DNA from: Thermoguttaceae bacterium
Lineage (GTDB): Bacteria; Planctomycetota; Planctomycetia; Pirellulales; Thermoguttaceae
Assembly: GCA_017550965.1 (NCBI GenBank)
Contig: JAFZNK010000180.1
Span: 1 to 32,191 of the forward strand
DNA length: 32,191 nt
Direction: 5' to 3'
This document shows, piece after piece, positions 14,839 through 24,671 of the stretch. The notes under the pieces were generated by a model, which did no database searches, was not told the DNA's origin, and saw only the letters and a program-made list of their open reading frames with translations. The position numbers and the translations under genes are program-made. Position 1 is the stretch's first letter. Each line of letters begins with the position of its first letter.

Positions 14839-17800
14839 TTGACAATTCGAATTTACTTATTAGCCCAGCAACTCAAAAGAACCACCAAGGAAATTCTCGA
14901 AGTTTGTCCGGGGTTAGGCATAACCGGTAAAACGAGCGCTTTGAAGAATTTGTCTTCTGAAGAAGTTGCTCAAATAACGGAATATTTTTCTTCGTTAGAC
15001 GATAAAGAGGCTAATTCGTCTGAAAAGCCCGAAATGATTGCTCCTACGAGCATCCCTGCGGACGATGAGAAAAAGGTTCGGTCTATTCCGGTTATCAAAA
15101 CTCGTCGACCGGGCGGTATTTCTCGGATTTTTGGCGTTTCGAACAAGCCTCCCGTTGCTAAAACGACGATTGACTCGAAAGTTGACGAGTCTAAAGTTGA
15201 GAAATCGGACGTTGACGCAACGGATTCCGGGAAAAGCGTTCGAGAAAAGGGAAAATCGCAAGACGTCGATCGAGAGAAAAAAGGCGTAACCGATCAAGGA
15301 GACGTCGACGTTAAGGTCGAAGCTCCTTCCAAAGTGCGGCAAAAAAAATCGTCGAGCGCTTCTCACGAATCGGAACCAATTGATTCCGGCGAGAAGGTTG
15401 AGGCGAAAGATTCTGTTGGTGGGAGTAAAAAGCCACGAAAGAAGGACTCCTCCGGCGACGAGGGCGTTACTACCGTCGACGAAAAAACAGGCGATTCCAA
15501 AGCGGACGAGAATAAGTCTCCTGAAAAGGGGACCGTCGGTTCCAAGTCGGCGACTGACGTTAAAAAGGTTCCGTCGATTCCCCCTGCCATTAATCGTCGA
15601 GATCTAAAACGAGGTTCTGGACGCGGACAATCTGAGCCGGCTATTGAACCTCGTCCCGTTAGACCGCTTCCTCCTGTCTACTCTCAGCCTGACAGGACGC
15701 AGATTCTCGAAGAGATGAAGCGTCCCCCCGTGATCACGCCTCATGCCGGATCGCGAGTCGCCGTATTAGACGGTAACCAGAAAAAGTCGGGCGCCGGCGC
15801 TTCCAGTTCTCGTTCGAACGCGGGGAAGGGAAGCGTCACTATCGGCAGATTGGCTCAATTGCCAGACGCGCCTTCTCGCCCAGTCGCTAAGAAACCCCAG
15901 GAACAGGCGGCGCAAAAACCTGTAAGAATTTTAACGCAAGACGTTATTAATCGAGCAAGAGACGCGGGTGTTTCTGTTACGGACGTTTTGAAAACGTCGC
16001 AACGATCAGGTCGAGACGGCTCTAAATCGAAAACGGACGGTCTCAAGGTAATTCGCAGAAGTTCTGAAATAGGAACGAGTTCTTCTGGCGATTTTGCCAC
16101 GGGCGGATCTCGAAAAGGGAAGAACTATCGTGATCGAGACGTCGACGGACAAGATAATCGAAATAGGAAGAACAGTAATGATTCGAGGCGTTCGCGCAAT
16201 TCTTTCCAGACGTCCGACGACGACGATTACGGATATGTCGCGAGATCTCGCGGACCGAGACAGCCTAAGAAATCAAATGTTGCCGTAACTCTTGCTCGAG
16301 TGAACGACATCGTCATCGAAACGCCATGCACCGTACGAGACTTTTCAGAAGCCACGGGTATCGGCGTCGCCACCGTCATCAAAGAATTGATGAAGATGGG
16401 GATGATGAAGACCACCAACCAATCGCTTGATTCCGAAACGATTCAGCTTTTGATATTATCGTTTGAACTCAAAGCGACGGTTAAAGAACAGGCGACTTTG
16501 GAGGAGCAGTTTGTCGATACGGCGTTTAACGAGGTTGATCCGCCTGAATCGCTTGTTCCTCGCGCTCCGGTCGTAACCTTCCTCGGGCACGTTGACCACG
16601 GCAAAACCTCCTTGCTCGACCGCATCTTGCACTTGCACGTTGTTTCGGGCGAGAAGGGCGGTATTACGCAGCATATTCGCGCTTATCGTGTGAATACGGA
16701 GAAGGGCGCGGTTACTTTTGTCGACACGCCTGGACATGAAGCGTTTACTGAGATGCGAGCGCGCGGCGCCAACTGCACAGACGTCGCTGTTTTGGTGGTC
16801 GCGGCAGACGACGGCGTGATGCCTCAAACGGAAGAAGCGATCAGTCACGCAAAGGCGGCTGGGGTCCCCATTATTGTCGCTTTGAACAAGATGGATATTC
16901 CGGGCGTTAAGCGAGACAAGGTTATTCAGGAACTTGCGAATAATGATCTCACGCCCAGCGAATGGGGCGGCGACGTAGAAATTGTCGAGACGAGCGCCGT
17001 TACCGGCATGGGGATCGACAATCTTCTAGACACTATTTTAACGGTCGCCGAACTTAGCGAACTCAAGGCTAATCCTAATCGGGCGGCGAACGGCGTGGTT
17101 CTTGAAGCTTCGTTGCAGTCGGGCGAAGGCGTCGTATGCAAGGCGCTTGTTCAGAACGGAACTCTACGCAACGGGGACGTTGTCCTTTGCGGCTCGTCTT
17201 ATGGACGTGTTCGCTCGATGACCGACACCCTTGATTCGCATAAGCGGATTAAAGAAGCGGGGCCCAGCGTCCCAGTGTCGTTGACGGGGCTGGACGTCGC
17301 GCCAGAGGCTGGTAGCAAATTTGTCGTTTTAGAAGACGTTTCCATTGCTCGGCAAATTGCGGAAGAACGCGCAAAGAGGGCTCGTGAAATTGAGCTTGCG
17401 GGCAGTCCTTCGCACGTTACGCTGGAAAATCTGTTTGAGCGAATGAGTTCCGCGAAGTCCCAGCAAACTCTGAACGTGATTATTCGCGCCGACGTTCGCG
17501 GTTCTATCGAAGCGATTCGTAAGGAACTGAGCAAACTTGAACATCCGGAAGTCAAAGTCAAGATTCTTCAGGCGACCGTCGGCGGTATTACCGAGGCCGA
17601 CGTCTATCTTGCCGACGCGTCTGACGCTATTGTCGTTGGCTTTAACGTCGTTCCTGACGAAGGCGCTCGCGCGTTGGCCGAGGCGAAAAAGGTTCAAATT
17701 CGTCGTTACGACATTATTTACAAGCTGTCCGAAGATATTAAGGCGGCTCTCGAAGGCATGCTTAAGCCTGTTGAACAGGTTAAAGAACTCGGAAGGGCGT

Positions 17801-18075
17801 TGGTTAAGCGCACGTTCAATATCAGTCGAGTGGGCGTTATTGCAGGTTGTCGAGTTCTGTACGGCGTAATAGAGCGCGATTGTCAGGTTCGAGTTATTCG
17901 CGACAGTCGTATCATAGGCGAGTATGCTCTTGACACACTTAAGCGTGAAAAAGACGACGCGAAAGAGGTTCGCGAGGGGTACGAGTGCGGTATTAAATTA
18001 AAGAATTATAACGACGTTAAAGAAGGCGATATTCTCGAAGCGTATAAGATTGAGGAAATAGCCCGTACCTTCTGA
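14839..18075 (+). CDS. infB: Translation initiation factor IF-2
   Basis: 1078 residues, longer than E. coli IF-2 (890). The start is TTG with AGGA just upstream and leads directly into the IF2_N motif ([20 protein letters not shown]). Residues about 55-475 are a Lys/Ser/Asp/Arg-rich disordered arm. A second IF2_N-like unit ([26 protein letters not shown]) follows. The GTPase core has [12 protein letters not shown] (G583 on), [15 protein letters not shown] (D629) and NKMD (N683), then the EF-Tu-like beta barrel, the IF-2 specific domain 3 and the fMet-tRNA-binding C-terminal barrel. It places initiator tRNA on the 30S subunit and promotes subunit joining. The core is intact. Only the arm, which varies widely among bacteria, is unusual. 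Confidence 0.97.
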   Translation: MTIRIYLLAQQLKRTTKEILEVCPGLGITGKTSALKNLSSEEVAQITEYFSSLDDKEANSSEKPEMIAPTSIPADDEKKVRSIPVIKTRRPGGISRIFGVSNKPPVAKTTIDSKVDESKVEKSDVDATDSGKSVREKGKSQDVDREKKGVTDQGDVDVKVEAPSKVRQKKSSSASHESEPIDSGEKVEAKDSVGGSKKPRKKDSSGDEGVTTVDEKTGDSKADENKSPEKGTVGSKSATDVKKVPSIPPAINRRDLKRGSGRGQSEPAIEPRPVRPLPPVYSQPDRTQILEEMKRPPVITPHAGSRVAVLDGNQKKSGAGASSSRSNAGKGSVTIGRLAQLPDAPSRPVAKKPQEQAAQKPVRILTQDVINRARDAGVSVTDVLKTSQRSGRDGSKSKTDGLKVIRRSSEIGTSSSGDFATGGSRKGKNYRDRDVDGQDNRNRKNSNDSRRSRNSFQTSDDDDYGYVARSRGPRQPKKSNVAVTLARVNDIVIETPCTVRDFSEATGIGVATVIKELMKMGMMKTTNQSLDSETIQLLILSFELKATVKEQATLEEQFVDTAFNEVDPPESLVPRAPVVTFLGHVDHGKTSLLDRILHLHVVSGEKGGITQHIRAYRVNTEKGAVTFVDTPGHEAFTEMRARGANCTDVAVLVVAADDGVMPQTEEAISHAKAAGVPIIVALNKMDIPGVKRDKVIQELANNDLTPSEWGGDVEIVETSAVTGMGIDNLLDTILTVAELSELKANPNRAANGVVLEASLQSGEGVVCKALVQNGTLRNGDVVLCGSSYGRVRSMTDTLDSHKRIKEAGPSVPVSLTGLDVAPEAGSKFVVLEDVSIARQIAEERAKRAREIELAGSPSHVTLENLFERMSSAKSQQTLNVIIRADVRGSIEAIRKELSKLEHPEVKVKILQATVGGITEADVYLADASDAIVVGFNVVPDEGARALAEAKKVQIRRYDIIYKLSEDIKAALEGMLKPVEQVKELGRALVKRTFNISRVGVIAGCRVLYGVIERDCQVRVIRDSRIIGEYALDTLKREKDDAKEVREGYECGIKLKNYNDVKEGDILEAYKIEEIARTF

Positions 18076-18093
18076 CGAATGACGTCGAAATCC

Positions 18094-18138
18094 AGAGTGA
18101 AGAGTTAATTGCGTTTTCCCTTCGCTCTTTTGTTTTTT
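18094..18138 (+). terminator. Terminator-like hairpin between infB and rbfA
   Basis: 9-bp stem (AGAGTGAAG 18094-18102 with CTTCGCTCT 18120-18128, one G.T), a 17-base loop and a T-rich tail (18128-18137). It may attenuate, not fully stop, expression of rbfA, which starts 29 bases later and shows no strong promoter of its own. Confidence 0.6.
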
Positions 18139-18166
18139 AGAATGTGTTGAGATAAAAAGGGGAATA

Positions 18167-18586
18167 ATGGCCTCTCGAAGAACGTTGAAAGCTGCGGAAG
18201 CGATACGAGAAGTCGTCGCGACCTCGATTTTGACCGATTTGAAGGATCCGCGCGTAGAATCCGTAACGATTACGAAAGTTGAGGTTGCGGCGGATATGCG
18301 TACTGCGAAAGTATATTTTATGACGCGCGGAAACGAGGCGAGAGAGCGAACCGCTCTTAAGGGATTGCAAAGCGCGGCGGGTTTCCTGCAACAGAAATGC
18401 GCGAAGCGTATCGACACGCGTTATACGCCCACGTTGCAGTTCCTTGTTGACGAAGGGGTCAAGAATCTTATTGCAATTACGCAGATTCTCGCCGACGAAC
18501 ATGCAAAGGACGCCCCTTCTGACGTCGATGACAAAGAGGGTGAAGAGGAAACGGTTGACGACGATAATCTCGACTCTGCAAGTTGA
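18167..18586 (+). CDS. rbfA: 30S ribosome-binding factor A
   Basis: 139 residues. RbfA helps mature the 16S rRNA 5' end and the small subunit. Family signs are the basic N-terminus MASRRTLKAAEAIREVVATSIL, LKDPRVESVTITKVEVAADMRTAKVYF, LQSAAGFLQQKCAKRIDTRYTPTLQFLVDEGV and a final LI.I.QILADEHA. The last 25 or so residues are an acidic tail (DKEGEEETVDDDN), which is variable in the family. AAAAAGGGG lies six bases before the ATG. Its place after infB is the usual one, but an intervening terminator-like hairpin is odd. Confidence 0.94.
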   Translation: MASRRTLKAAEAIREVVATSILTDLKDPRVESVTITKVEVAADMRTAKVYFMTRGNEARERTALKGLQSAAGFLQQKCAKRIDTRYTPTLQFLVDEGVKNLIAITQILADEHAKDAPSDVDDKEGEEETVDDDNLDSAS

Positions 18587-18720
18587 TTTTTCCTTTTGAG
18601 AGGTTCCCGGATATTATATCTTTCTTTTGTTCAAAGGTGAAAGAGGACGATGTGAGGCGGTTTTCTCTTTGTTCAGTTTGTGGGTTGGAAAGAATATAAC
18701 TTAGTTCGAACGGTGATGAA

Positions 18721-20442
18721 ATGGCTGCGCGTCAAAAAGACGTAAAGACTTTTTTTAAGAAACTTAGAAAACGTTATTCTAATGATCCGGCGGTTTTGTC
18801 TCGCGATCGTAAAATCCTCGAACATCTCGTATTTGCGATTTTCCTGGAAAATGCGACGTTTGCGCAAGCTCGCGCGGCGTTTATTGAATTACAACGTTAT
18901 TTTATCGATTGGAATGAAATTCGCGTTTCAACGGCGAATGAGATTGCTTCTGTAATAGGCAACGTTCCTGATCCCGTGCGTGCCGGGGAGCGATTGCGAC
19001 GGCTTCTCCAATGGATTTTTGACAACACGTATAAGTTCGAGTTGGAAGACTATCGAGCTAAGGGGCGTGAAGAGGTTCTTGAGTTTTTGAAGACGGTCCC
19101 TTTTTCGACCCCGTTCATGAACGATTATGCCGTTTTCTTCGGGTTCGGCGGTTCAAACATTCCGCTTGACGAGAACTGTTTTCGCGTCTTGCGTTTGCTT
19201 GGTTATGTTTCCGTAGTCGACGGTAAAGAGGTCGCTCCCTGTCTCGACGGTAGTTTTAAGGAGAACGAAGCTCGTGAGTTCTTTTTCGCGCTTCATGAAT
19301 TTGCCTTTGAACTAAGCCAGGAAAATACGAAAAAAGAGGCTATGAAGTTTTTATCGGCGTTTGACGCGTCTGTTTCAAAACGCTCTGACAAGCCGCAGGT
19401 CGAACCGTCCTTTCCAACTGATCCTCTCGAAATTGCTCGGCTTCTTTCCAAACGCGAACCTCGTCAAAAGAACAGTATGCCGTCGTCTAGCGAGATGTTA
19501 GAATCTGAGATGGACGACGATTACGACGAGAAACGAGACGACGGCCTTTTTAACGACTACGATTCTGATTCTTCTGAAATTGACGAAAAGGACGCGGCTC
19601 GAAACGGCGCAAGCGAAGAGGCTTTTATAACGAGTCGTTCAACTTCGTACATCGATAATAGGCCAAGCGCGAAAGAAAAGACGAAGAAGCGGTTATTGGA
19701 TCTTGAAGCGGCTAGTAGAGAAAAAGCTGATTCTCCCGACTCGACGAGTACTGAGAAAACAACGAGCTCCAAGGCTTCCAAATCTAAGTCTAAGGCGGTT
19801 GTTGAGGCGAAAATCGAAACTGTCGCCGAGAAAGTTCCAGAAATCGGTCCCTCCAAAGGGAAAAAGAAAGATAAAGCGGCGGCTGACGACGTCAAGACTA
19901 AGCGGATCGCTAAAGAAAAAGAGATGTTGCCTCTTGAAGAAGCTGTAGCTGTTAAAAAGGGAACGAAGGAAGCGAAGAAAAAAGTTTCAAAGGTTGTTGA
20001 AAAGACGAGCAAAAAGGTTGAGGCGGCTACAAAGACAGAGTCTGCGAAAAAAACGAAGACTTCTGTGAAGAAGTCGAAAACTTCGGCGGATGAGAAGAGC
20101 TCTTCTGTTAGTAGCAAGGCCGTTAGCGGCAAGAGTAGCAAGGTCTCTGTTTCTTCTAGTAAAAAGGTTAAAAAGCCTGTAGTTGAGGATGAAGTTGTTT
20201 CAACGAGGGGCAAAAAGACAAAGAAAGAAGAGAAACAGGAGAATTCCAAGGTTTCGAGTTCTGTTCGTTCAAAAGGTAAAAGTTCTGTCGTTGCCGATAA
20301 AAAAACGGTTAAATCTGTAAGTCGTGGCCGTAAAGCAGCGTCAGAACCCCCGGACAAGTCGAACGTCGACGCAGGTAAAAAAACTGCAAAACGTTCGATA
20401 GTGGGCGCTAAAGGACAGAAGAAAAGTAAAGGTAAAAAATAG
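18721..20442 (+). CDS. Endonuclease III-like (HhH-GPD fold) protein with long Lys/Ser-rich tail
   Basis: 573 residues. Residues about 35-165 follow the EndoIII/HhH-GPD outline: LEHLVFAIFLENATFAQARAAFIEL, AGERLRRLLQWIFD, FLKTVPFSTPFMNDYAVFFGFGG and PLDENCFRVLRLLGYV. D150 sits where the catalytic Asp of EndoIII lies. The hairpin GVGRK with the catalytic Lys is replaced by FSTPF, and the Fe-S cysteines are absent, so glycosylase/lyase activity is doubtful. Binding to DNA or a structural role may remain. From about residue 225 the protein is low-complexity, first acidic, then very rich in Lys, Ser and Val with KK pairs like histone H1 tails. It lies on its own between rbfA and yebC. Similar short EndoIII-like proteins occur in Planctomycetota (recollection, not checked). 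Confidence 0.72.
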   Translation: MAARQKDVKTFFKKLRKRYSNDPAVLSRDRKILEHLVFAIFLENATFAQARAAFIELQRYFIDWNEIRVSTANEIASVIGNVPDPVRAGERLRRLLQWIFDNTYKFELEDYRAKGREEVLEFLKTVPFSTPFMNDYAVFFGFGGSNIPLDENCFRVLRLLGYVSVVDGKEVAPCLDGSFKENEAREFFFALHEFAFELSQENTKKEAMKFLSAFDASVSKRSDKPQVEPSFPTDPLEIARLLSKREPRQKNSMPSSSEMLESEMDDDYDEKRDDGLFNDYDSDSSEIDEKDAARNGASEEAFITSRSTSYIDNRPSAKEKTKKRLLDLEAASREKADSPDSTSTEKTTSSKASKSKSKAVVEAKIETVAEKVPEIGPSKGKKKDKAAADDVKTKRIAKEKEMLPLEEAVAVKKGTKEAKKKVSKVVEKTSKKVEAATKTESAKKTKTSVKKSKTSADEKSSSVSSKAVSGKSSKVSVSSSKKVKKPVVEDEVVSTRGKKTKKEEKQENSKVSSSVRSKGKSSVVADKKTVKSVSRGRKAASEPPDKSNVDAGKKTAKRSIVGAKGQKKSKGKK

Positions 20443-20876
20443 CTACGGTCGCCGATAGTCGCGTTTTTGACTCGGCCTTGATCGTTTTTATCTTTTGTCG
20501 CCCTTGTATGACGATAGTGTGTCGATAATTGATAAGCGTTCCATTTAAGGAAACGCTTTTCTTTAATCGAAACTTTCTTGCAGTTGCATACCGACGTCGT
20601 AATCGGAAGAAAAACGTCAATCGTTTTGGTCCTTTTGATGAACGACTTCGTAAGACGTGGAACGTTCGTTAAAGATTTGCAAAACGTTTGGCTTACGAAT
20701 CGTGTTATTTGGTGAAATTAAAAGGACGTCGCTAATCCGAACGCGAGCCGGTTGATTTGCGGTAGTCGCGCGTTGGAACGTTACGATTGTTTGTGTGGCA
20801 GCTCCCTTGGGGCGTCAAACCAGCGTTCGGAATAGACGTCATGACAATGTAGTAGATTTGTCGAGGAGAATATAAG
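20443..20876 (+). other. 434-base spacer before yebC
   Basis: It holds the terminator at 20534-20565. The rest has no gene-like frame, no tRNA and no promoter that I trust. Confidence 0.55.
20534..20565 (+). terminator. Terminator-like hairpin after the EndoIII-like gene
   Basis: AAGCGTTCC (20534-20542) pairs with GGAAACGCTT (20549-20558) around loop ATTTAA with one bulged base. TTCTTT follows. It lies about 90 bases after the stop. Confidence 0.65.
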
Positions 20877-21632
20877 ATGTCTGGACATTCCCATTGGGCT
20901 GGTATTAAGCATAAAAAAGCTTTGGTGGACGCCAAGCGTGGAAAATTGTGGAGTAAACTTGCGAAAGCGATTATTGTCGCTGCGAAGCAAGGCGGCGGAA
21001 ATCCTGACGAGAACATTCGTCTTCGCGCCGCGATTGACGAGGCCAAAGCTGTCAGTTTACCGAAAGACAATATTACTCGCGCTATTAAACGCGGCACCGG
21101 CGAACTTGATCCCGTCGAACTTGAGGAAGTGTTGTATGAAGGTTACGGCGTTGAAGGCGTCGCTGTTATGGCTGCCGGGTTGACTGATAATCGCAACCGT
21201 ACCGCTCCTGAAATTCGCAAGATTTTCGAAGTTTGCGGCGGTAAAATGGGACAGTCCGGTTGCGTCGGTTGGAACTTCGACCGAAAAGGGGTTATCGAAA
21301 TAGCCGCCGATGCAAAAGGTGAAGAAGAAATGATGGATCTTGCGATTGAAGCTGGAGCCGACGACGTAGAGTCCAATGAGGAATTCCACAAAATTACCTG
21401 TTCGCCTGACGCGTTCGACGAAGTTCTTTCGTTCTTGGATAAGAACGGACTTCACCCGCAACATTCTGAAATTACTTATATTCCTCGCGACACAATTGAG
21501 ATTAAGGACGTTAATATTGCCCGTAAGGCGATGAAACTTGTAGACGCGCTTGACGAACATGAAGATATCCAAAGCGTTTCCGCTAATTTTGTCGTTCCAG
21601 ACGAGATTATGGAACAGCTTGAAGAGGAATAA
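20877..21632 (+). CDS. yebC: YebC/PmpR family regulatory or translation-related protein
   Basis: 251 residues, the standard family length. The signature N-terminus (MSGHSHWAGIKHKKALVDAKRGKLWSKLAKAI) and LPKDNITRAIKRGTGEL are followed by YEGYGVEGVAVMAAGLTDNRNRTAPEIRKIF and the characteristic GCVGWNFDRKGVI. Members act as DNA-binding regulators or relieve ribosome stalling, depending on the paralogue. Which role applies here cannot be told. GAGGAG lies about ten bases before the ATG. The neighbours give no operon context. In many bacteria yebC sits beside ruvC, which is not here. Confidence 0.95.
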   Translation: MSGHSHWAGIKHKKALVDAKRGKLWSKLAKAIIVAAKQGGGNPDENIRLRAAIDEAKAVSLPKDNITRAIKRGTGELDPVELEEVLYEGYGVEGVAVMAAGLTDNRNRTAPEIRKIFEVCGGKMGQSGCVGWNFDRKGVIEIAADAKGEEEMMDLAIEAGADDVESNEEFHKITCSPDAFDEVLSFLDKNGLHPQHSEITYIPRDTIEIKDVNIARKAMKLVDALDEHEDIQSVSANFVVPDEIMEQLEEE

Positions 21633-21744
21633 AGTTCCCGAGTTCGGAACGGGCAACGTAATCCTGATCGCGTTGTCGCTTGGCCTCAATTGCGCGTCAG
21701 GTTTGCGTCGTTCCTCGTATTGATAATACTTTCGAAACGATTTT

Positions 21745-21777
21745 TCGCCGGGAGCCGTCGCTTTCGGCGATTTTTTT
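21745..21777 (+). terminator. Terminator after yebC
   Basis: Stem TCGCCG (21745-21750) with CGGCGA (21765-21770), loop of 14 bases and seven T. It lies 34 bases before the ComEC start. Confidence 0.65.
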
Positions 21778-21810
21778 AAGTTTGTGATCAGCGGTTTTAT
21801 TGGAGTGGCG

Positions 21811-24645
21811 ATGAATAGACAGAGTCGTCATCAACGCTTGAACGTTAACGCTCCTATTGTGTCGCTTTTCATTTCAGCCGTTTTCGGCGTTTTGTTAGAC
21901 GAATGGCAGTCGCCTGGACTCGTCTTCTGGCGCCTTTGTTTTGGCTTTTCGATTATTTGTCTTGTATTTTCTTTTTCTGTTAGAGGCGTTCACTTTCTTT
22001 TTCATCATAATGAGATCAATAATAACGTTGGCGATGATTTGATTAGCGTTCAAGATTATCAACGTGATTCTTCTCGACGTCTTGGCTCTTTTGTTTTTAA
22101 TTTGCGTTCTAAAATTATATACGGCAACGTTTGCTCATGGATTGCCATTGGATCTTTCTTCGGTTATAGACACGACGCTTTTGTTAATTATTACCCAACA
22201 CGTGAGATAAGTCGTTATATCTCAAAAGAAGGTTCTCCGTATTCATTGGAATTGAAGGTCTGTAATACGCCGTATGTTTATTTGTCAAACGATTTCAGTC
22301 GTCCCATAAACGGCAGTTTGTATGTCACCCGATTTGTCGCCGATGTTTTGTTTGTGAAAGACGTTGACAAATGGGAACCCCTTACCGGGCGCGTAGCCGT
22401 TACGATTGACGGAAAAGCGTCTTTCATTAGGACTGGCGACAGAATTCGCGTCACAGGCCGACTTGCTCCTCCTAGAAAAAAAGGCAATCCCAGCGATCTT
22501 GATTTAGTTCAATACTATCGTTCCCAACGTATTTTGACGAGTCTTTCCATTACTTCGGTTAACAATGTGGAAGTTAAAGAGGAAGATTCATACCCAACAC
22601 GAATTGCCGTTGCAAGATTCTTTGAAAGACTTAGAAAAAAGGCTGGATCAATATTGAGCGAACGTTTGTCTCCTCGTAACGCAGCCGTCGCTCGCGGCAT
22701 GACGCTCGGCTTTCGTAACGACGTCGAGGAACAAACGAACGATTCGTTTCGTAAGACGGGAACGATACACCTGCTTGCTATATCAGGTCTTCATATCGCT
22801 CTTGTTGTAGGCGTTTTTGTCTTTGTATTACGTAGCGTCGGCGCGCCGGTAGTCGTCGTATCAATAGCGACCATTGCGTTGACGCTGTTTTATCTGTGTC
22901 TTACAGATATGCGCGCGCCTGTCATTCGCGCGTCGATTTTAATTATAACCCTTTGCGTTGGCTCGCTTATTGGACGGCGTGGAACGACTCTAAATACGCT
23001 TGCGTTTGCCGCGATTCTTATTATGGCGGCGAATCCCTGCGAATTGTTTCAACTTGGCGCCCAACTTTCCTTTTTGGCTACAGGCGCTTTTCTTTGGTCT
23101 GGCGGCATGACTATTCGTGAAAAGGCTGATTCCACTTCTTTTCGTCGCGAATATGTCAGAGAACGTAATCGAGACATGAAGGCGTCTAAAGAACCTGATA
23201 ATGATTTGCCCCGCTCGGGAAATCAGGGAAATATTGATACTAGCGTTGAGAGAATTGTCGATTACACAAGCGTCAATAGTTCCTTAATGAGGTTTTGTAA
23301 GTCAACTATTCGACGAGTTGGCAAATCTCTCTGGGAGAGAACGTTTGCCGTTGTTAAAGCCAGTTGGTGCATTTGGTTTGTTAGCGCTCCTTTACTGTTG
23401 CGAACGACCAATCTTTTTACTCCTCTTGCTTTGATTGCCAATCCGCTGATTTGGCTACCCGCAACGATTGCTCTTCTATTGGCTTTTTGTCTTATTATTG
23501 TTGGACTTGCTTCCGAGGTTTGTTCAGGTCGTTTAGAGTGGTTGGTTTTAGTTCTTGGAAATTTGACAGACTCTTCTTATAGTTTATTTTTAGGGACGTT
23601 AGATTTTATGGCTTCGCCGTCTTTCGCCTCTTTTCATTTGTCGGCGCCGCCGCTTTGGTTGCTATGGTGTTTCTACATTCCGCTTGTTCTTTGGACTCTT
23701 TGTCCTTTTTTACGTCCGAAGAAATTGTTTTTATCAATAGCTTTTCTTCTTTGGTTCGTTGTCGCAATTACTACCTATGTTTGTCAATACGCGTCGTGGG
23801 GAAACACTCGTTTGCGCGTTGAAGTTCTTTCTGTAGGTCATGGATGCGCCGTTTTGGGCGTTTTTTCGGACGGCCGTTCTTTTTTGTATGATTGCGGCAG
23901 TATTTCCAATACGCAACGAGCAGCTGAAATAGTGGCAAAAGAATTGTGGAACTCTCACAGAAACCATATTGATATAGCGATCGTTTCGCATGCGGATTTC
24001 GATCATTACGGCGGAATTAGTCCCTTGATTGATTTGGTTCACATTGATCGTCTATGCGTCTCGCCCATGATGTTTTTGAAAGAAAGCGCAAAGTTATCCG
24101 AGTTGGAAGGAAAATTGAAGGAGAAGGGAATTGCGATAGAAAGCGTGTCTGCCGGGGAATCGTTGGAAAGATTGGGTTTTCCCGAATTGAGCGTTCTCCA
24201 TCCTCCAGCAGACGCCTCTGTTGAGTTAGACGCAGAGTCAAACGCCAATAGCTTAGTTGTCGTTGTCGACTACGGAGGACGCCGCATATTATTTCCTGGA
24301 GATCTTGACGCTTCCGACGCTAAATTTCTTTCAGATCCTCCAACGTTCATTGATTTGCTGTTGGCTCCGCACCATGGGGGAAAATCGAATAATTTAGACG
24401 AATTACTTAGATGGACTACGCCCAAATGGATCGTTATCAGCGGGGGAACTTTTCAACGCAATCAGAACGCTGAAAGGGAATTACAAAACGCGGGGTATTG
24501 TTTGCTACATACTTATGACGACGGTCTTATTCAAGTCGATATTCGACGACCTCGTTTAACCGATTCGATTTATGGGAGAATGACAATACGTTCCTACCGT
24601 ACAGAAAAACGGTATGAGAGCGCAGAAGGAAAAGAGCGACGTTAG
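21811..24645 (+). CDS. comEC: ComEC/Rec2 DNA-uptake channel with C-terminal metallo-beta-lactamase domain
   Basis: 944 residues from ATG 21811, with GGAG five bases upstream. A GTG at 21784 would add nine residues. N-terminal membrane helices and an OB-like periplasmic segment (GRVAVTIDGKASFIRTGDRIRVTGRL) come first. The Competence domain contains GMTLGFRND and TGTIHLLAISGLHIALVVGVFVF. From about residue 665 a metallo-beta-lactamase-like nuclease domain follows (VEVLSVGHGCAVLGVF, SHADFDHYGG, ILFPGDLD, LLAPHHGGKSNN). It is proposed to pass single-stranded DNA across the inner membrane and degrade the other strand. About 100 hydrophilic residues are inserted between membrane segments (23120-23340). 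No other com gene is nearby. It converges on hemA with only 26 bases between the stops. Confidence 0.93.
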   Translation: MNRQSRHQRLNVNAPIVSLFISAVFGVLLDEWQSPGLVFWRLCFGFSIICLVFSFSVRGVHFLFHHNEINNNVGDDLISVQDYQRDSSRRLGSFVFNLRSKIIYGNVCSWIAIGSFFGYRHDAFVNYYPTREISRYISKEGSPYSLELKVCNTPYVYLSNDFSRPINGSLYVTRFVADVLFVKDVDKWEPLTGRVAVTIDGKASFIRTGDRIRVTGRLAPPRKKGNPSDLDLVQYYRSQRILTSLSITSVNNVEVKEEDSYPTRIAVARFFERLRKKAGSILSERLSPRNAAVARGMTLGFRNDVEEQTNDSFRKTGTIHLLAISGLHIALVVGVFVFVLRSVGAPVVVVSIATIALTLFYLCLTDMRAPVIRASILIITLCVGSLIGRRGTTLNTLAFAAILIMAANPCELFQLGAQLSFLATGAFLWSGGMTIREKADSTSFRREYVRERNRDMKASKEPDNDLPRSGNQGNIDTSVERIVDYTSVNSSLMRFCKSTIRRVGKSLWERTFAVVKASWCIWFVSAPLLLRTTNLFTPLALIANPLIWLPATIALLLAFCLIIVGLASEVCSGRLEWLVLVLGNLTDSSYSLFLGTLDFMASPSFASFHLSAPPLWLLWCFYIPLVLWTLCPFLRPKKLFLSIAFLLWFVVAITTYVCQYASWGNTRLRVEVLSVGHGCAVLGVFSDGRSFLYDCGSISNTQRAAEIVAKELWNSHRNHIDIAIVSHADFDHYGGISPLIDLVHIDRLCVSPMMFLKESAKLSELEGKLKEKGIAIESVSAGESLERLGFPELSVLHPPADASVELDAESNANSLVVVVDYGGRRILFPGDLDASDAKFLSDPPTFIDLLLAPHHGGKSNNLDELLRWTTPKWIVISGGTFQRNQNAERELQNAGYCLLHTYDDGLIQVDIRRPRLTDSIYGRMTIRSYRTEKRYESAEGKERR

Positions 24646-24671
24646 TCTTCGCGTTCCTGGCCATTTACTTG

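Noticed and set aside
19557..20357. Long open frame on the minus strand (266 codons) opposite the EndoIII-like gene tail
   Set aside because: It mirrors the low-complexity Lys/Ser tail; the translation is biased Ser/Phe/Leu with no domain and no ribosome site.
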